This document shows positions 1 to 5,809 of a stretch of 6,049 nucleotides of DNA, one piece after another (position 1 is the stretch's first letter; each line of letters begins with the position of its first letter). The translations under genes were made by a program, and so were the position numbers. Source of the stretch: Oligoflexus sp. (GTDB lineage Bacteria > Bdellovibrionota_B > Oligoflexia > Oligoflexales > Oligoflexaceae); the NCBI GenBank assembly GCA_030151925.1, contig JASLCY010000254.1, forward strand, positions 1 to 6,049. Direction: 5' to 3'. The notes beneath the pieces were generated by a model. The model searched no databases and was not told the DNA's origin. It saw nothing but the letters and a program-made list of their open reading frames with translations.

Positions 1-39
1 CATATGCTGAGCTTCTACGCGAAGCACTTGAACGATTGA
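1..39 (+). CDS. C-terminal end of an unidentified gene (partial)
   Basis: The first reading frame is open from the window edge and ends HMLSFYAKHLND at a TGA (37-39). Ten of its twelve sense codons end in G or C, which matches the codon habit of the complete genes here. A strong intrinsic terminator begins 24 bases later, as expected at the end of a transcription unit. Twelve residues are too few to name a product. The third frame is also open (3-47, ending ERLIL), but only four of its fourteen codons end in G or C, so it is the weaker candidate. Confidence 0.45.
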   Translation, partial: HMLSFYAKHLND

Positions 40-62
40 TTCTCTGACCTCACCCTTGATGG

Positions 63-93
63 ACCTCCGGGATCGAATGCCCGGAGGTTTTTT
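63..93 (+). terminator. Intrinsic terminator of the upstream gene
   Basis: A perfect eight-base-pair GC-rich stem (64-71 CCTCCGGG with 80-87 CCCGGAGG, plus an A63-T88 pair) encloses an eight-base loop and runs directly into six T residues (88-93). This is a classic rho-independent terminator on the plus strand. It insulates the downstream glycosidase gene from the gene at the left edge. Confidence 0.9.
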
Positions 94-133
94 ATTACTC
101 CTAGGGTCAAACACCGGGTTTTAGCGAGCTCGG

Positions 134-169
134 GGCTTTTTTTGGTTTAATTTATACCCCCAAAAAGCC
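134..169. repeat. Inverted repeat GGCTTTTT / AAAAAGCC
   Basis: GGCTTTTT (134-141) is the exact reverse complement of AAAAAGCC (162-169), and GG (144-145) can add two pairs with CC (160-161) after a two-T bulge. The T run at 137-143 also follows a weaker stem, CCGGG (114-118) with CTCGG (129-133, one G-T pair), so this stretch could act as a second, weaker terminator behind the main one. The two structures use overlapping bases and cannot both be complete. The role is unproven. Confidence 0.35.
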
Positions 170-178
170 GCAAATCTA

Positions 179-284
179 CCCGCCATCGCCATGAAATCAC
201 TTAGAAAATAATTAAAGCTTGGCGATCCATCAAGAACCGCCCGGCTCCAGCCGATAAGAACCTCGCACAAATAGAATTGGCGGG
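179..284 (+). promoter_or_regulatory. Possible folded 5' leader of the glycosidase gene (three-helix junction)
   Basis: Three nested inverted repeats fit one three-way junction. Helix 1 pairs CCCGCC (179-184) with GGCGGG (279-284). Helix 2 pairs ATCGCCA (185-191) with TGGCGAT (220-226) around an AT-rich 28-base loop. Helix 3 pairs CGGC (242-245) with GCCG (250-253) around a four-base loop. The 3' arm of helix 1 ends seven bases before the ATG at 292, where a ribosome binding site would sit, so folding could limit translation. The helices are short, no promoter could be placed with confidence, and a chance arrangement is possible. It matches no riboswitch class I recognise. Confidence 0.25.
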
Positions 285-291
285 ATAAGGC

Positions 292-1653
292 ATGCAGACA
301 CTCATCCGTTTGAGTTGCGGTTTGGGACTCGTGCTCGGGTTGAACCTGGGCTGCGATAGAGCGAGCGATCTCGAGCGTCCGCATATCGGCCCGAAGATGG
401 CCGCGGATTCCAGCGCCTATAGCAGCCAGTCCCAGGACAGCAGCGCCGAGCCCTCGAGCGATGCGGACCAGAATTCCTCCGGCGCGGCCGATGGATCGGG
501 CGTGAACTCGCAGGACGTAAACTCTTCGAACGGCTCGCTCAGCACGGCCAGCATGCAAACGCGCACCGGTTCGGTGACGGTCGGCACCAATGAAACCATG
601 GATGCGGATACGAACAGCTCGAACTCTTCGGATTCGGGCGGCATCCTGAGCTCGATCGGCTCGGCGATCACAAAGACGATCTACGGCGATCCCGACGCCA
701 AACTCGAAATCAAGGTCTCGGGCCGCCAACTCCTGGTGGACGGCAAGCCCTTCACCATCAAAGGCGTGTGCTACAACCCCGTGCGCAAGGGCCAGAATCA
801 GATCACGAACAGCACGATGTTCGTGAATCCCTCGGACGCCGACCTCAAGGCCATCGAAAAAGACTTCAGCCTGATGAAGGATGCGGGCATCAACACGCTC
901 CGCACCTACGAAGTGATCCGCGACAGCCGCGTGCTGGCGCTGCTCAACAAATACGGCCTGTTCGTGATCGTGCCGGCCATGAACGTGGCGAGCATCTCGG
1001 ACGCGCAGGTAAAGGCGACGGTCAGCGCGCTCAAGGACCATCGCAGCACGCTCATGTGGCAAATCGGGAATGAATGGAACTACAACGCGCTGTACAGTTC
1101 GATCGATCAGAGCCAGGTCTACGCGAAGATCGCCAGCGTCGCGAAACTCATCAAATCGGCCGACGACACGCATCCCGTGACGAGCGATTACGGCGACATC
1201 CCCACCAAGGCCATCGTCGACTCCCTGAGCGCGGTGGACGTCTGGGGACTCAATATCTATTCGGGCAAGACCTTCGGCGACCACTTCAAGCAGTGGGCCG
1301 CCCTCAGCTCCAAACCTATGTTCATCGGTGAATTCGGCGCTGACGCCGTCAACCGCGATCACGTCGACGAGAATGCCCAGGCCGAAGCCACCGAGGCTCT
1401 GGTCAAAGAGATCCTGGCGAACCTCTCGGCGAAATCCTCGAGCAACGTCGCGCTCGGCGGAACGATCTTCGAATGGAACGACGAATGGTGGAAGGACTCG
1501 AACGGTTCGGACTCGACGCACGACATGGGCGGCATCGCGCCCGGCGGCGGGCCCTTCCCGGACGGCGTCTTCAACGAGGAATGGTGGGGCATCGTCGATA
1601 TCGACCGCAATCCCCGCCCCGCCTACAACGTGCTGAAGAACCTTTATAACTGA
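292..1653 (+). CDS. Secreted (lipoprotein-like) clan GH-A glycoside hydrolase, GH2-type TIM barrel
   Basis: The product is a 453-residue exported glycosidase, probably acting on an extracellular or periplasmic polysaccharide; the substrate cannot be read from sequence. The N-terminus has Arg6, a hydrophobic stretch (10-19) and Cys21 in the context LNLGC, a non-standard lipobox with Asn at -3. Residues 39 to about 118 are a Ser/Asn/Asp-rich linker. The catalytic domain starts near 137 with a strand and GKPFTIKGVCYNP (151-163), typical of the GH2/GH5-like TIM barrel. Glu261 in GNEW (259-262) fits the clan GH-A acid/base and Glu347 in FIGEFGAD (344-351) the nucleophile. The aromatic FEWNDEWW (393-400) and the end of the domain (NEEWWGIVDIDR, 428-439) are intact. 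An in-frame TAA at 286-288 rules out a longer protein. The Shine-Dalgarno sequence is weak (GGCGGG 279-284, or AAGG touching the ATG). The class is secure; the exact GH family is not. Confidence 0.85.
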   Translation: MQTLIRLSCGLGLVLGLNLGCDRASDLERPHIGPKMAADSSAYSSQSQDSSAEPSSDADQNSSGAADGSGVNSQDVNSSNGSLSTASMQTRTGSVTVGTNETMDADTNSSNSSDSGGILSSIGSAITKTIYGDPDAKLEIKVSGRQLLVDGKPFTIKGVCYNPVRKGQNQITNSTMFVNPSDADLKAIEKDFSLMKDAGINTLRTYEVIRDSRVLALLNKYGLFVIVPAMNVASISDAQVKATVSALKDHRSTLMWQIGNEWNYNALYSSIDQSQVYAKIASVAKLIKSADDTHPVTSDYGDIPTKAIVDSLSAVDVWGLNIYSGKTFGDHFKQWAALSSKPMFIGEFGADAVNRDHVDENAQAEATEALVKEILANLSAKSSSNVALGGTIFEWNDEWWKDSNGSDSTHDMGGIAPGGGPFPDGVFNEEWWGIVDIDRNPRPAYNVLKNLYN

Positions 1654-1660
1654 TCCCGCG

Positions 1661-1682
1661 AGGCCAGGCTCAGCCCTGGCCT
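1661..1682. terminator. Hairpin between convergent genes, possible two-way transcription stop
   Basis: AGGCCAGG (1661-1668) and CCTGGCCT (1675-1682) form a perfect eight-base-pair stem with a six-base loop. The left arm lies in the 16-base gap after the glycosidase stop. The loop contains the stop codon of the minus-strand lipoprotein gene, and the right arm lies in its last codons. No T run follows on either strand, so this is not a standard intrinsic terminator; it may instead protect 3' ends or assist another termination route. Confidence 0.4.
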
Positions 1683-2530
1683 ATCATGCCGCGCAAATCG
1701 TTCTGCAGGTCCTCGAGCTTGCCTTCCAGATGTTTCCATTGGGCTTCCGTCAGGCTCGCGTGAAGCGCCTTGAGATAATTATCCCACTTCACCTCGGACG
1801 ATCGGCGATACTCCATGTATTTGGGATCGGTCCAGACTTCGCCGGTGTCGGCGAAGGTCTTCACCATCGCGGCGATCTTCGTGCGATCGTGGGTCTTCAG
1901 GGTGGCGAGGATGAAGTCCTGCATGCCCGCGCGTCCGGCCAGGCGAGCCTTGATCTGCTCGGTCTCGAGATGCATCGCCTTGTAGAAAGCGTCCTTCTGC
2001 GCGTCGCTGAGGTCCCCGTACCATTCCTCGACCGCCTTGTACTGCTTCTTCAGGGTCTTGTCGTAGGCGGCGCCCACGTCCTTCGCCTCGAGGACGTCCT
2101 CGAGCGGCTCGTTCGACTTCTTCATCTTCTTCGCGAGGTAGGCGAGCTGATCGTCGCTCAGGCCGGCGAGGAGGTCGAGTATCTGGCTTTCATAATGATT
2201 CACGAAATCCTTTCGGATCGCATTCACCTCGGCGACGAAGCCCTTGTTCATCGCATCGTCGTAATGATGCTCGTGGGCCGCGTCCTTCAGCTTGCCGACC
2301 GCGACGACGGCTCCCGGGACCTTCTCCTTCTTCAGCCAATTCACGGCTTCGGTCATGATGGGTTTATATTTGGCTTTCTGCTCTCTCGTCAGATCGAGGT
2401 AGGCATCGATCTGATACATCGCCACCCAATCGAGCTTCGAATAGATGATTTGTCGAAATGCACAGCTTTGCAGCATCATACTCAGCACCATGAGGATGAG
2501 GGCTGAACGGCCCCAGGTTCGTGGATTCAT
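1670..2530 (-). CDS. DUF6279-like lipoprotein, mostly helical
   Basis: The product is a predicted 286-residue envelope lipoprotein of unknown function. The signal sequence has Arg4 and Arg8, a hydrophobic core (10-20) and a good lipobox LQSC, giving Cys23 as the lipidated residue. Just after it, YSKLDWVAMYQIDAYLDLT followed by EQK resembles the start of DUF6279 proteins (Tyr, Asp-Trp, then a DLT..Q element). The rest is highly charged and helix-like, with no catalytic motif I can identify. Two starts are possible: the ATG at 2530 or a TTG one codon upstream. The ATG is preferred because AGGAG (2537-2541) lies six bases before it. The gene is divergent from secB, with about 130 bases between the starts, and convergent with the glycosidase. 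Family assignment is by recalled resemblance, so moderate; the lipoprotein call is firm. Confidence 0.8.
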   Translation of the reverse strand: MNPRTWGRSALILMVLSMMLQSCAFRQIIYSKLDWVAMYQIDAYLDLTREQKAKYKPIMTEAVNWLKKEKVPGAVVAVGKLKDAAHEHHYDDAMNKGFVAEVNAIRKDFVNHYESQILDLLAGLSDDQLAYLAKKMKKSNEPLEDVLEAKDVGAAYDKTLKKQYKAVEEWYGDLSDAQKDAFYKAMHLETEQIKARLAGRAGMQDFILATLKTHDRTKIAAMVKTFADTGEVWTDPKYMEYRRSSEVKWDNYLKALHASLTEAQWKHLEGKLEDLQNDLRGMIGQG

Positions 2531-2536
2531 CAAAAA

Positions 2537-2541
2537 CTCCT
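2537..2541 (-). promoter_or_regulatory. Ribosome binding site deciding the lipoprotein start
   Basis: On the minus strand this reads AGGAG and stands six bases before the ATG at 2530. That spacing favours the ATG over the adjacent upstream TTG as the initiation codon. Confidence 0.75.
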
Positions 2542-2648
2542 TCTCGGCATGGCGTCTGTCCCCGTCTCAGCGTTCTTCGCTTCTCACTTTATGCTGGCCT
2601 TGGCTTATTCTTTACGATACGTTCTGGGGCTTAAGATTTCTATAATTC

Positions 2649-2654
2649 AGGAGG
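2649..2654 (+). promoter_or_regulatory. Strong ribosome binding site of secB
   Basis: AGGAGG, the full core Shine-Dalgarno sequence, lies six bases before the ATG at 2661. It is the strongest ribosome binding site in the window, in keeping with an abundant chaperone. Confidence 0.85.
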
Positions 2655-2660
2655 CAATAT

Positions 2661-3092
2661 ATGGCAGAAAATGAAATCCAAGTCGCTCTCCAGCGCATCT
2701 ACGTGAAAGACGTCTCCTTTGAATCTCCCAATCCCGTCGAAAGCTTTTCGCAGGCCTGGAAGCCGCAAATCAACGTCGAAATGCAAACGAAACACCGTCC
2801 TATCGCTGATTCGGTCTACGAAGTCACCCTCGAAATGACTATCACGGCCAAAAACAACGACAAGGCCGCTTTTGTCATCGAAGTCGAACAAGCGGGTATC
2901 TTCACGATCAAGGGTCTTGAAGGTGAGCAGTTGAACCGTCTAATCGGCACCTTCTGCCTCAACATCCTCTTCCCTTACCTTCGTGAAACCGTCGACAACC
3001 TATGCCTGAAGGGCAGCTTCCCTCCGCTGGTCCTCGCGCCTATCAACTTCGACCAGCTCTATGAGCAACGCAGCCAACAGCAAAACGCTTAA
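2661..3092 (+). CDS. secB: Protein-export chaperone SecB
   Basis: SecB is a cytosolic tetrameric chaperone that holds precursor proteins unfolded and delivers them to SecA at the Sec translocon. The 143-residue product aligns by eye along its whole length with the family (E. coli SecB has 155 residues). Recognisable blocks are QRIYVKDVSFESPNP (11-25), VYEVTLEMTITA (52-63), VEQAGIFTIKGLEG (75-88) and the C-terminal signature NILFPYLRETVDNL (101-114) followed by GSFPPLVLAPINFDQLY (118-134). The start is fixed by the AGGAGG six bases upstream. No convincing promoter was placed: a TATAAT at 2641-2646 is too close to the Shine-Dalgarno. secB is usually found beside other housekeeping genes; here it stands alone, divergent from a lipoprotein gene, and converges on the DUF72 gene with a 38-base gap in which no terminator is visible. 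Confidence 0.97.
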   Translation: MAENEIQVALQRIYVKDVSFESPNPVESFSQAWKPQINVEMQTKHRPIADSVYEVTLEMTITAKNNDKAAFVIEVEQAGIFTIKGLEGEQLNRLIGTFCLNILFPYLRETVDNLCLKGSFPPLVLAPINFDQLYEQRSQQQNA

Positions 3093-3130
3093 GTTTCGCT
3101 TTTCCAAGATCCGGGGCTAGGAGACTTCTG

Positions 3131-4045
3131 TCAATCCTCGGCCTCGGCTTCGGACCTGCCGAGAGAAGGTTCCACAGCAGGCTGGATCAGACTCCCACCT
3201 TTATGCGCATAGATATACCGAAGCGCCGCATCTACCGTCAGAGGGATGACTGCGTTTTTCGGCTGATGAATCGCCAGGAAAATCCTGTCCATGCCACGCG
3301 CAGCCCATGAGCTGAGGCGCTCCGCCCACTGCTTGAGCCGCGCATCGTCCTGCCGCGAAGGAAAGACTCCCTGAAAACGCACGAGCACCGTTTCCGCGGT
3401 CAGCGAGCTATGCAGCACCTCGCGGGCTCCCGGCGTATCGGTGATGACGGTCGCGAAGCCGCGCCGGTACAGGAAATTCACGAGCGGATCCTTGAGAGCC
3501 GCGCCCTGGAACCAGGACGCATGGCGGAATTCGATCGCCAGCGGCAGATCCTTCGGCCAGAACTCCGCAAAGGCTTCCAGAGCCGGAAAACGCGAGACGT
3601 CGAACCATTCCGGAAGCTGCAGGAAACTGAGGCCGAGATGGTCCTCGAAAGCCGTGACCGCCTCGAGATGCCGAAGCAGGGGCTGACGCCACTGCCCCTT
3701 CTCCAGCTCATGGGAAACGTCCTTGAGGACCTTCGGGCAGAACAAGAACTCCGGCCCGACCTCGCGGCACCACGCCCTCACCTGCTCCTCGCTCGGCGTG
3801 CTGTAGAAGGTGCTATTCAGCTCGATCGTGGAATAACGCCTGGCGTAATAACGAAGGTACTGCGAAGGGCGGGCGCCCTGGGGATAGACGAGATCCTCCC
3901 ATTCGCGGCAGCCCCAGATGGGGGCGCCGCAGTAGATCAGGCCGCGGCCGCGATGGGCCAGCTCCAGGTAACGCGAGGTCCGGGCCGCCTCTTCAGGCAG
4001 GCTCAGATCCAGATTTTTGTCATCAATCACGCGACCGAAATGCAT
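3131..4045 (-). CDS. DUF72 (YecE-family) protein
   Basis: The product is a 304-residue cytosolic protein of the DUF72/YecE family, which has a TIM-barrel fold and no firmly established biochemical activity. Family motifs appear in order: IYCGAPIWGCREW (37-49), YSTIELNSTFYSTPSEEQV (71-89), FCPKVLKDVSHE (102-113), LSFLQLPEWF (139-148), LAIEFRHASWF (169-179), DTPG (203-206) and LVRFQGVFP (221-229). The N-terminal MHFGRV...LSLPEEA before the barrel matches a subgroup I recall starting with M-[KH]-FG-[KR]-V and a [FL]-[ST]-LP element, which supports the ATG at 4045 although its ribosome binding site is poor. It begins 48 bases after the end of the barrel-protein gene on the same strand, so the two probably share a transcript. 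The acidic tail after about residue 292 is probably disordered. Confidence 0.9.
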   Translation of the reverse strand: MHFGRVIDDKNLDLSLPEEAARTSRYLELAHRGRGLIYCGAPIWGCREWEDLVYPQGARPSQYLRYYARRYSTIELNSTFYSTPSEEQVRAWCREVGPEFLFCPKVLKDVSHELEKGQWRQPLLRHLEAVTAFEDHLGLSFLQLPEWFDVSRFPALEAFAEFWPKDLPLAIEFRHASWFQGAALKDPLVNFLYRRGFATVITDTPGAREVLHSSLTAETVLVRFQGVFPSRQDDARLKQWAERLSSWAARGMDRIFLAIHQPKNAVIPLTVDAALRYIYAHKGGSLIQPAVEPSLGRSEAEAED

Positions 4046-4093
4046 GAAGCCATCTCATAAATGCGAGGCCGTCGTCCTTCGCCCGACGGACGC

Positions 4094-4570
4094 TCAGTAG
4101 AAGCTGAAACGGAATTGGGCGAGGAAGGCGTCGGCGATCAGGCCTTTGTATTTGCCGCCCCAACTGTAAAGTTTGGTATTTTCGATGCCGATGGAAGTCA
4201 TCTTATCGAGTTCGGCCGTCATACCGTAAGCCAGGCTTGGGCCCACGAGAAGTTTGGTATCGTCGTAGGTGTGCTGGATGATGCCGAAGCCGGGGCTCAT
4301 ATAGTACTGGATGAGGCCGACCTTGACCTGGCCGCGAAACTCGCCGCCCACAGCGAAAAGAGCCGGCGCCCCCTCTTTTTTATCCTTGGAGAAGACGCGG
4401 GCGTATCCGCCGTAGGCTTCGTTCGCCGTATCGTTCACATCGAAGTTCGCGCCGAGGGCCAACCCACCGCGGTCCGCGCCGGCGAGGATCGAAACCGTTT
4501 TTTCTTGGGTTGCCGCGAAAGCCGTACCAGCCAAGAGCAGAGGGGCGAGCAAAGTCAGACGTGCGTTCAT
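4094..4570 (-). CDS. Small predicted outer-membrane beta-barrel protein
   Basis: The product is a 158-residue exported protein that I do not recognise as a named family. It has a clear Sec signal peptide (Arg4, hydrophobic 6-15, AFA before a likely cut after residue 19). The mature part, about 139 residues, alternates polar and apolar residues with many glycines and aromatics, as in beta strands: VSILAGADRGGLALGANFDV (26-45), LFAVGGEFRGQVKVGLIQYY (71-90), LLVGPSLAYGMTAEL (107-121). It ends AQFRFSFY, an aromatic-terminated strand like the recognition signal for the outer-membrane barrel assembly machinery. There are no cysteines. AGGAG (4576-4580) lies five bases before the ATG. On the minus strand a perfect TTGACA occurs at 4702-4707, but no good -10 box stands at the right distance, so its promoter was not placed. 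Length suggests a small barrel of six to eight strands; this is inference. Confidence 0.8.
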   Translation of the reverse strand: MNARLTLLAPLLLAGTAFAATQEKTVSILAGADRGGLALGANFDVNDTANEAYGGYARVFSKDKKEGAPALFAVGGEFRGQVKVGLIQYYMSPGFGIIQHTYDDTKLLVGPSLAYGMTAELDKMTSIGIENTKLYSWGGKYKGLIADAFLAQFRFSFY

Positions 4571-4669
4571 GAAGTCTCCTCAAAAATATGCAGATTCCCA
4601 GCGAAAAGAGTTCACAGCCTACCGTTTCAACTTTCCGCACGCAAGTCTACGAATGGCAACGCTCGGTCT

Positions 4670-4698
4670 TTACCACATAAGTCAATTCTAGGTAGAAT
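4670..4698 (+). promoter_or_regulatory. Sigma-70-type promoter of the SUMF1-fold gene
   Basis: TTACCA (4670-4675, four of six consensus bases) and TAGAAT (4693-4698, five of six) are separated by the ideal 17 bases. Transcription would start near 4705 and give a leader of roughly 37 bases before the ATG at 4742. This is the best-formed promoter visible in the window. Confidence 0.55.
4685..4698. promoter_or_regulatory. Inverted repeat over the -10 box, possible operator
   Basis: ATTCTA (4685-4690) and TAGAAT (4693-4698) form a perfect six-base inverted repeat with a GG spacer, and the right half is exactly the -10 box of the promoter at 4670-4698. Binding of a dimeric repressor here would block transcription, but a chance palindrome is possible. 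The site lies in the divergent gap between the barrel gene and the SUMF1-fold gene. Confidence 0.3.
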
Positions 4699-4730
4699 GG
4701 ATGTCAACCCGTTCCCATCCTGTTCCCACT

Positions 4731-4734
4731 GGAG
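4731..4734 (+). promoter_or_regulatory. Ribosome binding site deciding the SUMF1-fold gene start
   Basis: GGAG stands seven bases before the ATG at 4742. The reading frame is open as far back as 4061, so this site and the signal peptide that follows are what set the true start. Confidence 0.7.
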
Positions 4735-4741
4735 TGTGTCT

Positions 4742-5686
4742 ATGAAGCGTTACGTGCTGAGCTTGCTCTTTGTAAGTACATTTGGCTTATCTGCGACGCG
4801 CGAAGAGCTCGAAGCAAACTATAAAAAAGTCCTCGAACCCTTTCAGAAGAAATCGCACATCATCGGCCAGGGCAACCCGGCGATCACCAAACACCCGGAG
4901 ACGGTCGAAGAGTGCCTCGACAACGCGAAGAAGAAAGGCGTGACCTTCGAGAACGCGCAGTTCGAGAAGATCTGCGGCGCGCCCTACATGGCCCCGCTCT
5001 ATAATCCCAGCACCCAGAAACCGGAGGAAGCGAAGACCTGCATCGACCAGTTCGAGTTCCCCGATATCCCCTGCGAGTACCCCGTGGTGTGGACCCAGGC
5101 GAACGAGGCCGTGGAAATCTGCGCGGCGATGGGCAAACGCATCTGCGACGCCCACGAATGGGAAGGCGCGTGCGCGGGCGAACTCGACGAGCCGGACTAC
5201 GACTTCGACAAATTCACCAATCTCCCGCCTGAACAGGCTTTGAAAGCACGCCGCGCGGTCCACAACGCGCAGGAGAAAAAACATCCGGTCTGGTCCTACG
5301 GCCCCGAACGCAAGAAGGGCAACTGCGCGATGAACAGCACGAAGGCGAACGACTGCAACGGCGGCGACTGGAAGCATTGCGGTTCGAACACCTACCCGGC
5401 AGGCTCGTTCGTGGACTGCAAAAGCAAGCTCGAAGTCTACGACCTCAACGGCAACGCCGCCGAGCATATGAACATCCCAACGAAACCCGAGGAGATGGCG
5501 AGCAAGGGCGCGACCAAACCGCTGGGCTACACGGAGATGAAGGGCAGCTGGTTCATCTTCGATAAATACCAGGCGCACCCGGATTCCTGCCGCTGGCGTG
5601 CCCCCTACTGGCACGGGACCAAGATCACGGCTTCGCATAGCCATGCGAACTATCACCTGGGTTTTCGCTGCTGCAAGGATCTCTGA
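4742..5686 (+). CDS. Secreted SUMF1/FGE-fold protein, cysteine-rich, without FGE catalytic cysteines
   Basis: The product is a 314-residue exported protein with the formylglycine-generating-enzyme-like (SUMF1) fold; its activity is unknown. A signal peptide (Lys2, Arg3, hydrophobic 4-17, likely cut after Ala18) is followed by a helical stretch (about 20-80) and the SUMF1 domain. Domain landmarks are CIDQFEFPD (100-108), PVVWTQANEAVEICAAMGKR (114-133), HEWEGACAGE (138-147), VYDLNGNAAEHM (232-243), GSW (268-270) and HLGFRCC (305-311). In true FGE two reactive cysteines lie just after the GGS motif; here that stretch reads WFIFDKYQAH with none, so sulfatase activation is unlikely. Fourteen cysteines, an even number spread through the chain, suggest disulfide bonds in the periplasm. 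The start is chosen over a much longer open frame from 4061 because it has a promoter, a ribosome binding site and a signal peptide, and because the upstream part lies opposite the barrel gene. Confidence 0.85.
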   Translation: MKRYVLSLLFVSTFGLSATREELEANYKKVLEPFQKKSHIIGQGNPAITKHPETVEECLDNAKKKGVTFENAQFEKICGAPYMAPLYNPSTQKPEEAKTCIDQFEFPDIPCEYPVVWTQANEAVEICAAMGKRICDAHEWEGACAGELDEPDYDFDKFTNLPPEQALKARRAVHNAQEKKHPVWSYGPERKKGNCAMNSTKANDCNGGDWKHCGSNTYPAGSFVDCKSKLEVYDLNGNAAEHMNIPTKPEEMASKGATKPLGYTEMKGSWFIFDKYQAHPDSCRWRAPYWHGTKITASHSHANYHLGFRCCKDL

Positions 5687-5692
5687 AGCAGG

Positions 5693-5712
5693 ATCTTCGC
5701 CGTCGCGAAGAT
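5693..5712 (+). repeat. Hairpin just after the SUMF1-fold gene
   Basis: ATCTTCGC (5693-5700) and GCGAAGAT (5705-5712) form a perfect eight-base-pair stem with a CGTC tetraloop, starting six bases after the stop codon. There is no T run, so it does not terminate transcription by itself. A second inverted repeat, GAGGCC (5733-5738) with GGCCTC (5753-5758), follows before the real terminator. These may stabilise the 3' end of the transcript. Confidence 0.5.
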
Positions 5713-5775
5713 GTCCGCGAGCGATACGACCCGAGGCCGGGTACGCAACGAAGGCCTCCGATCTGGAATTAATAA

Positions 5776-5809
5776 GGGCTGCCTCATCGAGGCGGCCCCT
5801 TCTTTTTTT
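5776..5809 (+). terminator. Intrinsic terminator of the SUMF1-fold gene
   Basis: A ten-base-pair stem with one G-T pair (5776-5785 GGGCTGCCTC with 5789-5798 GAGGCGGCCC) closes a three-base loop and is followed by CTTC and seven T residues (5803-5809). This is a strong rho-independent terminator on the plus strand. Confidence 0.9.

Noticed and set aside
272..277. TAGAAT as a -10 box for the glycosidase gene
   Set aside because: No -35-like sequence lies at 16-18 bases upstream, and transcription would start within about eight bases of the ATG.
121..1521. Long minus-strand open frame (466 codons) opposite the glycosidase
   Set aside because: It is a shadow of the real gene: the plus strand has a signal sequence, catalytic motifs and a complete domain, while the opposite product is rich in Arg, Val, His and Ala and has no recognisable domain.
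2641..2646. Perfect TATAAT upstream of secB as a -10 box
   Set aside because: Transcription would begin inside the Shine-Dalgarno sequence at 2649-2654, and no acceptable -35 box lies 16-18 bases upstream. It could be reconsidered only if secB proves to be leaderless or starts further upstream.
4061..4741. N-terminal extension of the SUMF1-fold reading frame back to 4061
   Set aside because: This part is open only because it lies opposite the GC-biased barrel gene and the intergenic gap. The promoter, ribosome binding site and signal peptide all place the start at 4742.
4787..5656. Minus-strand open frame opposite the SUMF1-fold gene
   Set aside because: It has the composition typical of antisense translation of a GC-rich gene (Arg, Val, Leu, Phe runs), with no domain; the plus-strand reading has clear SUMF1 motifs.
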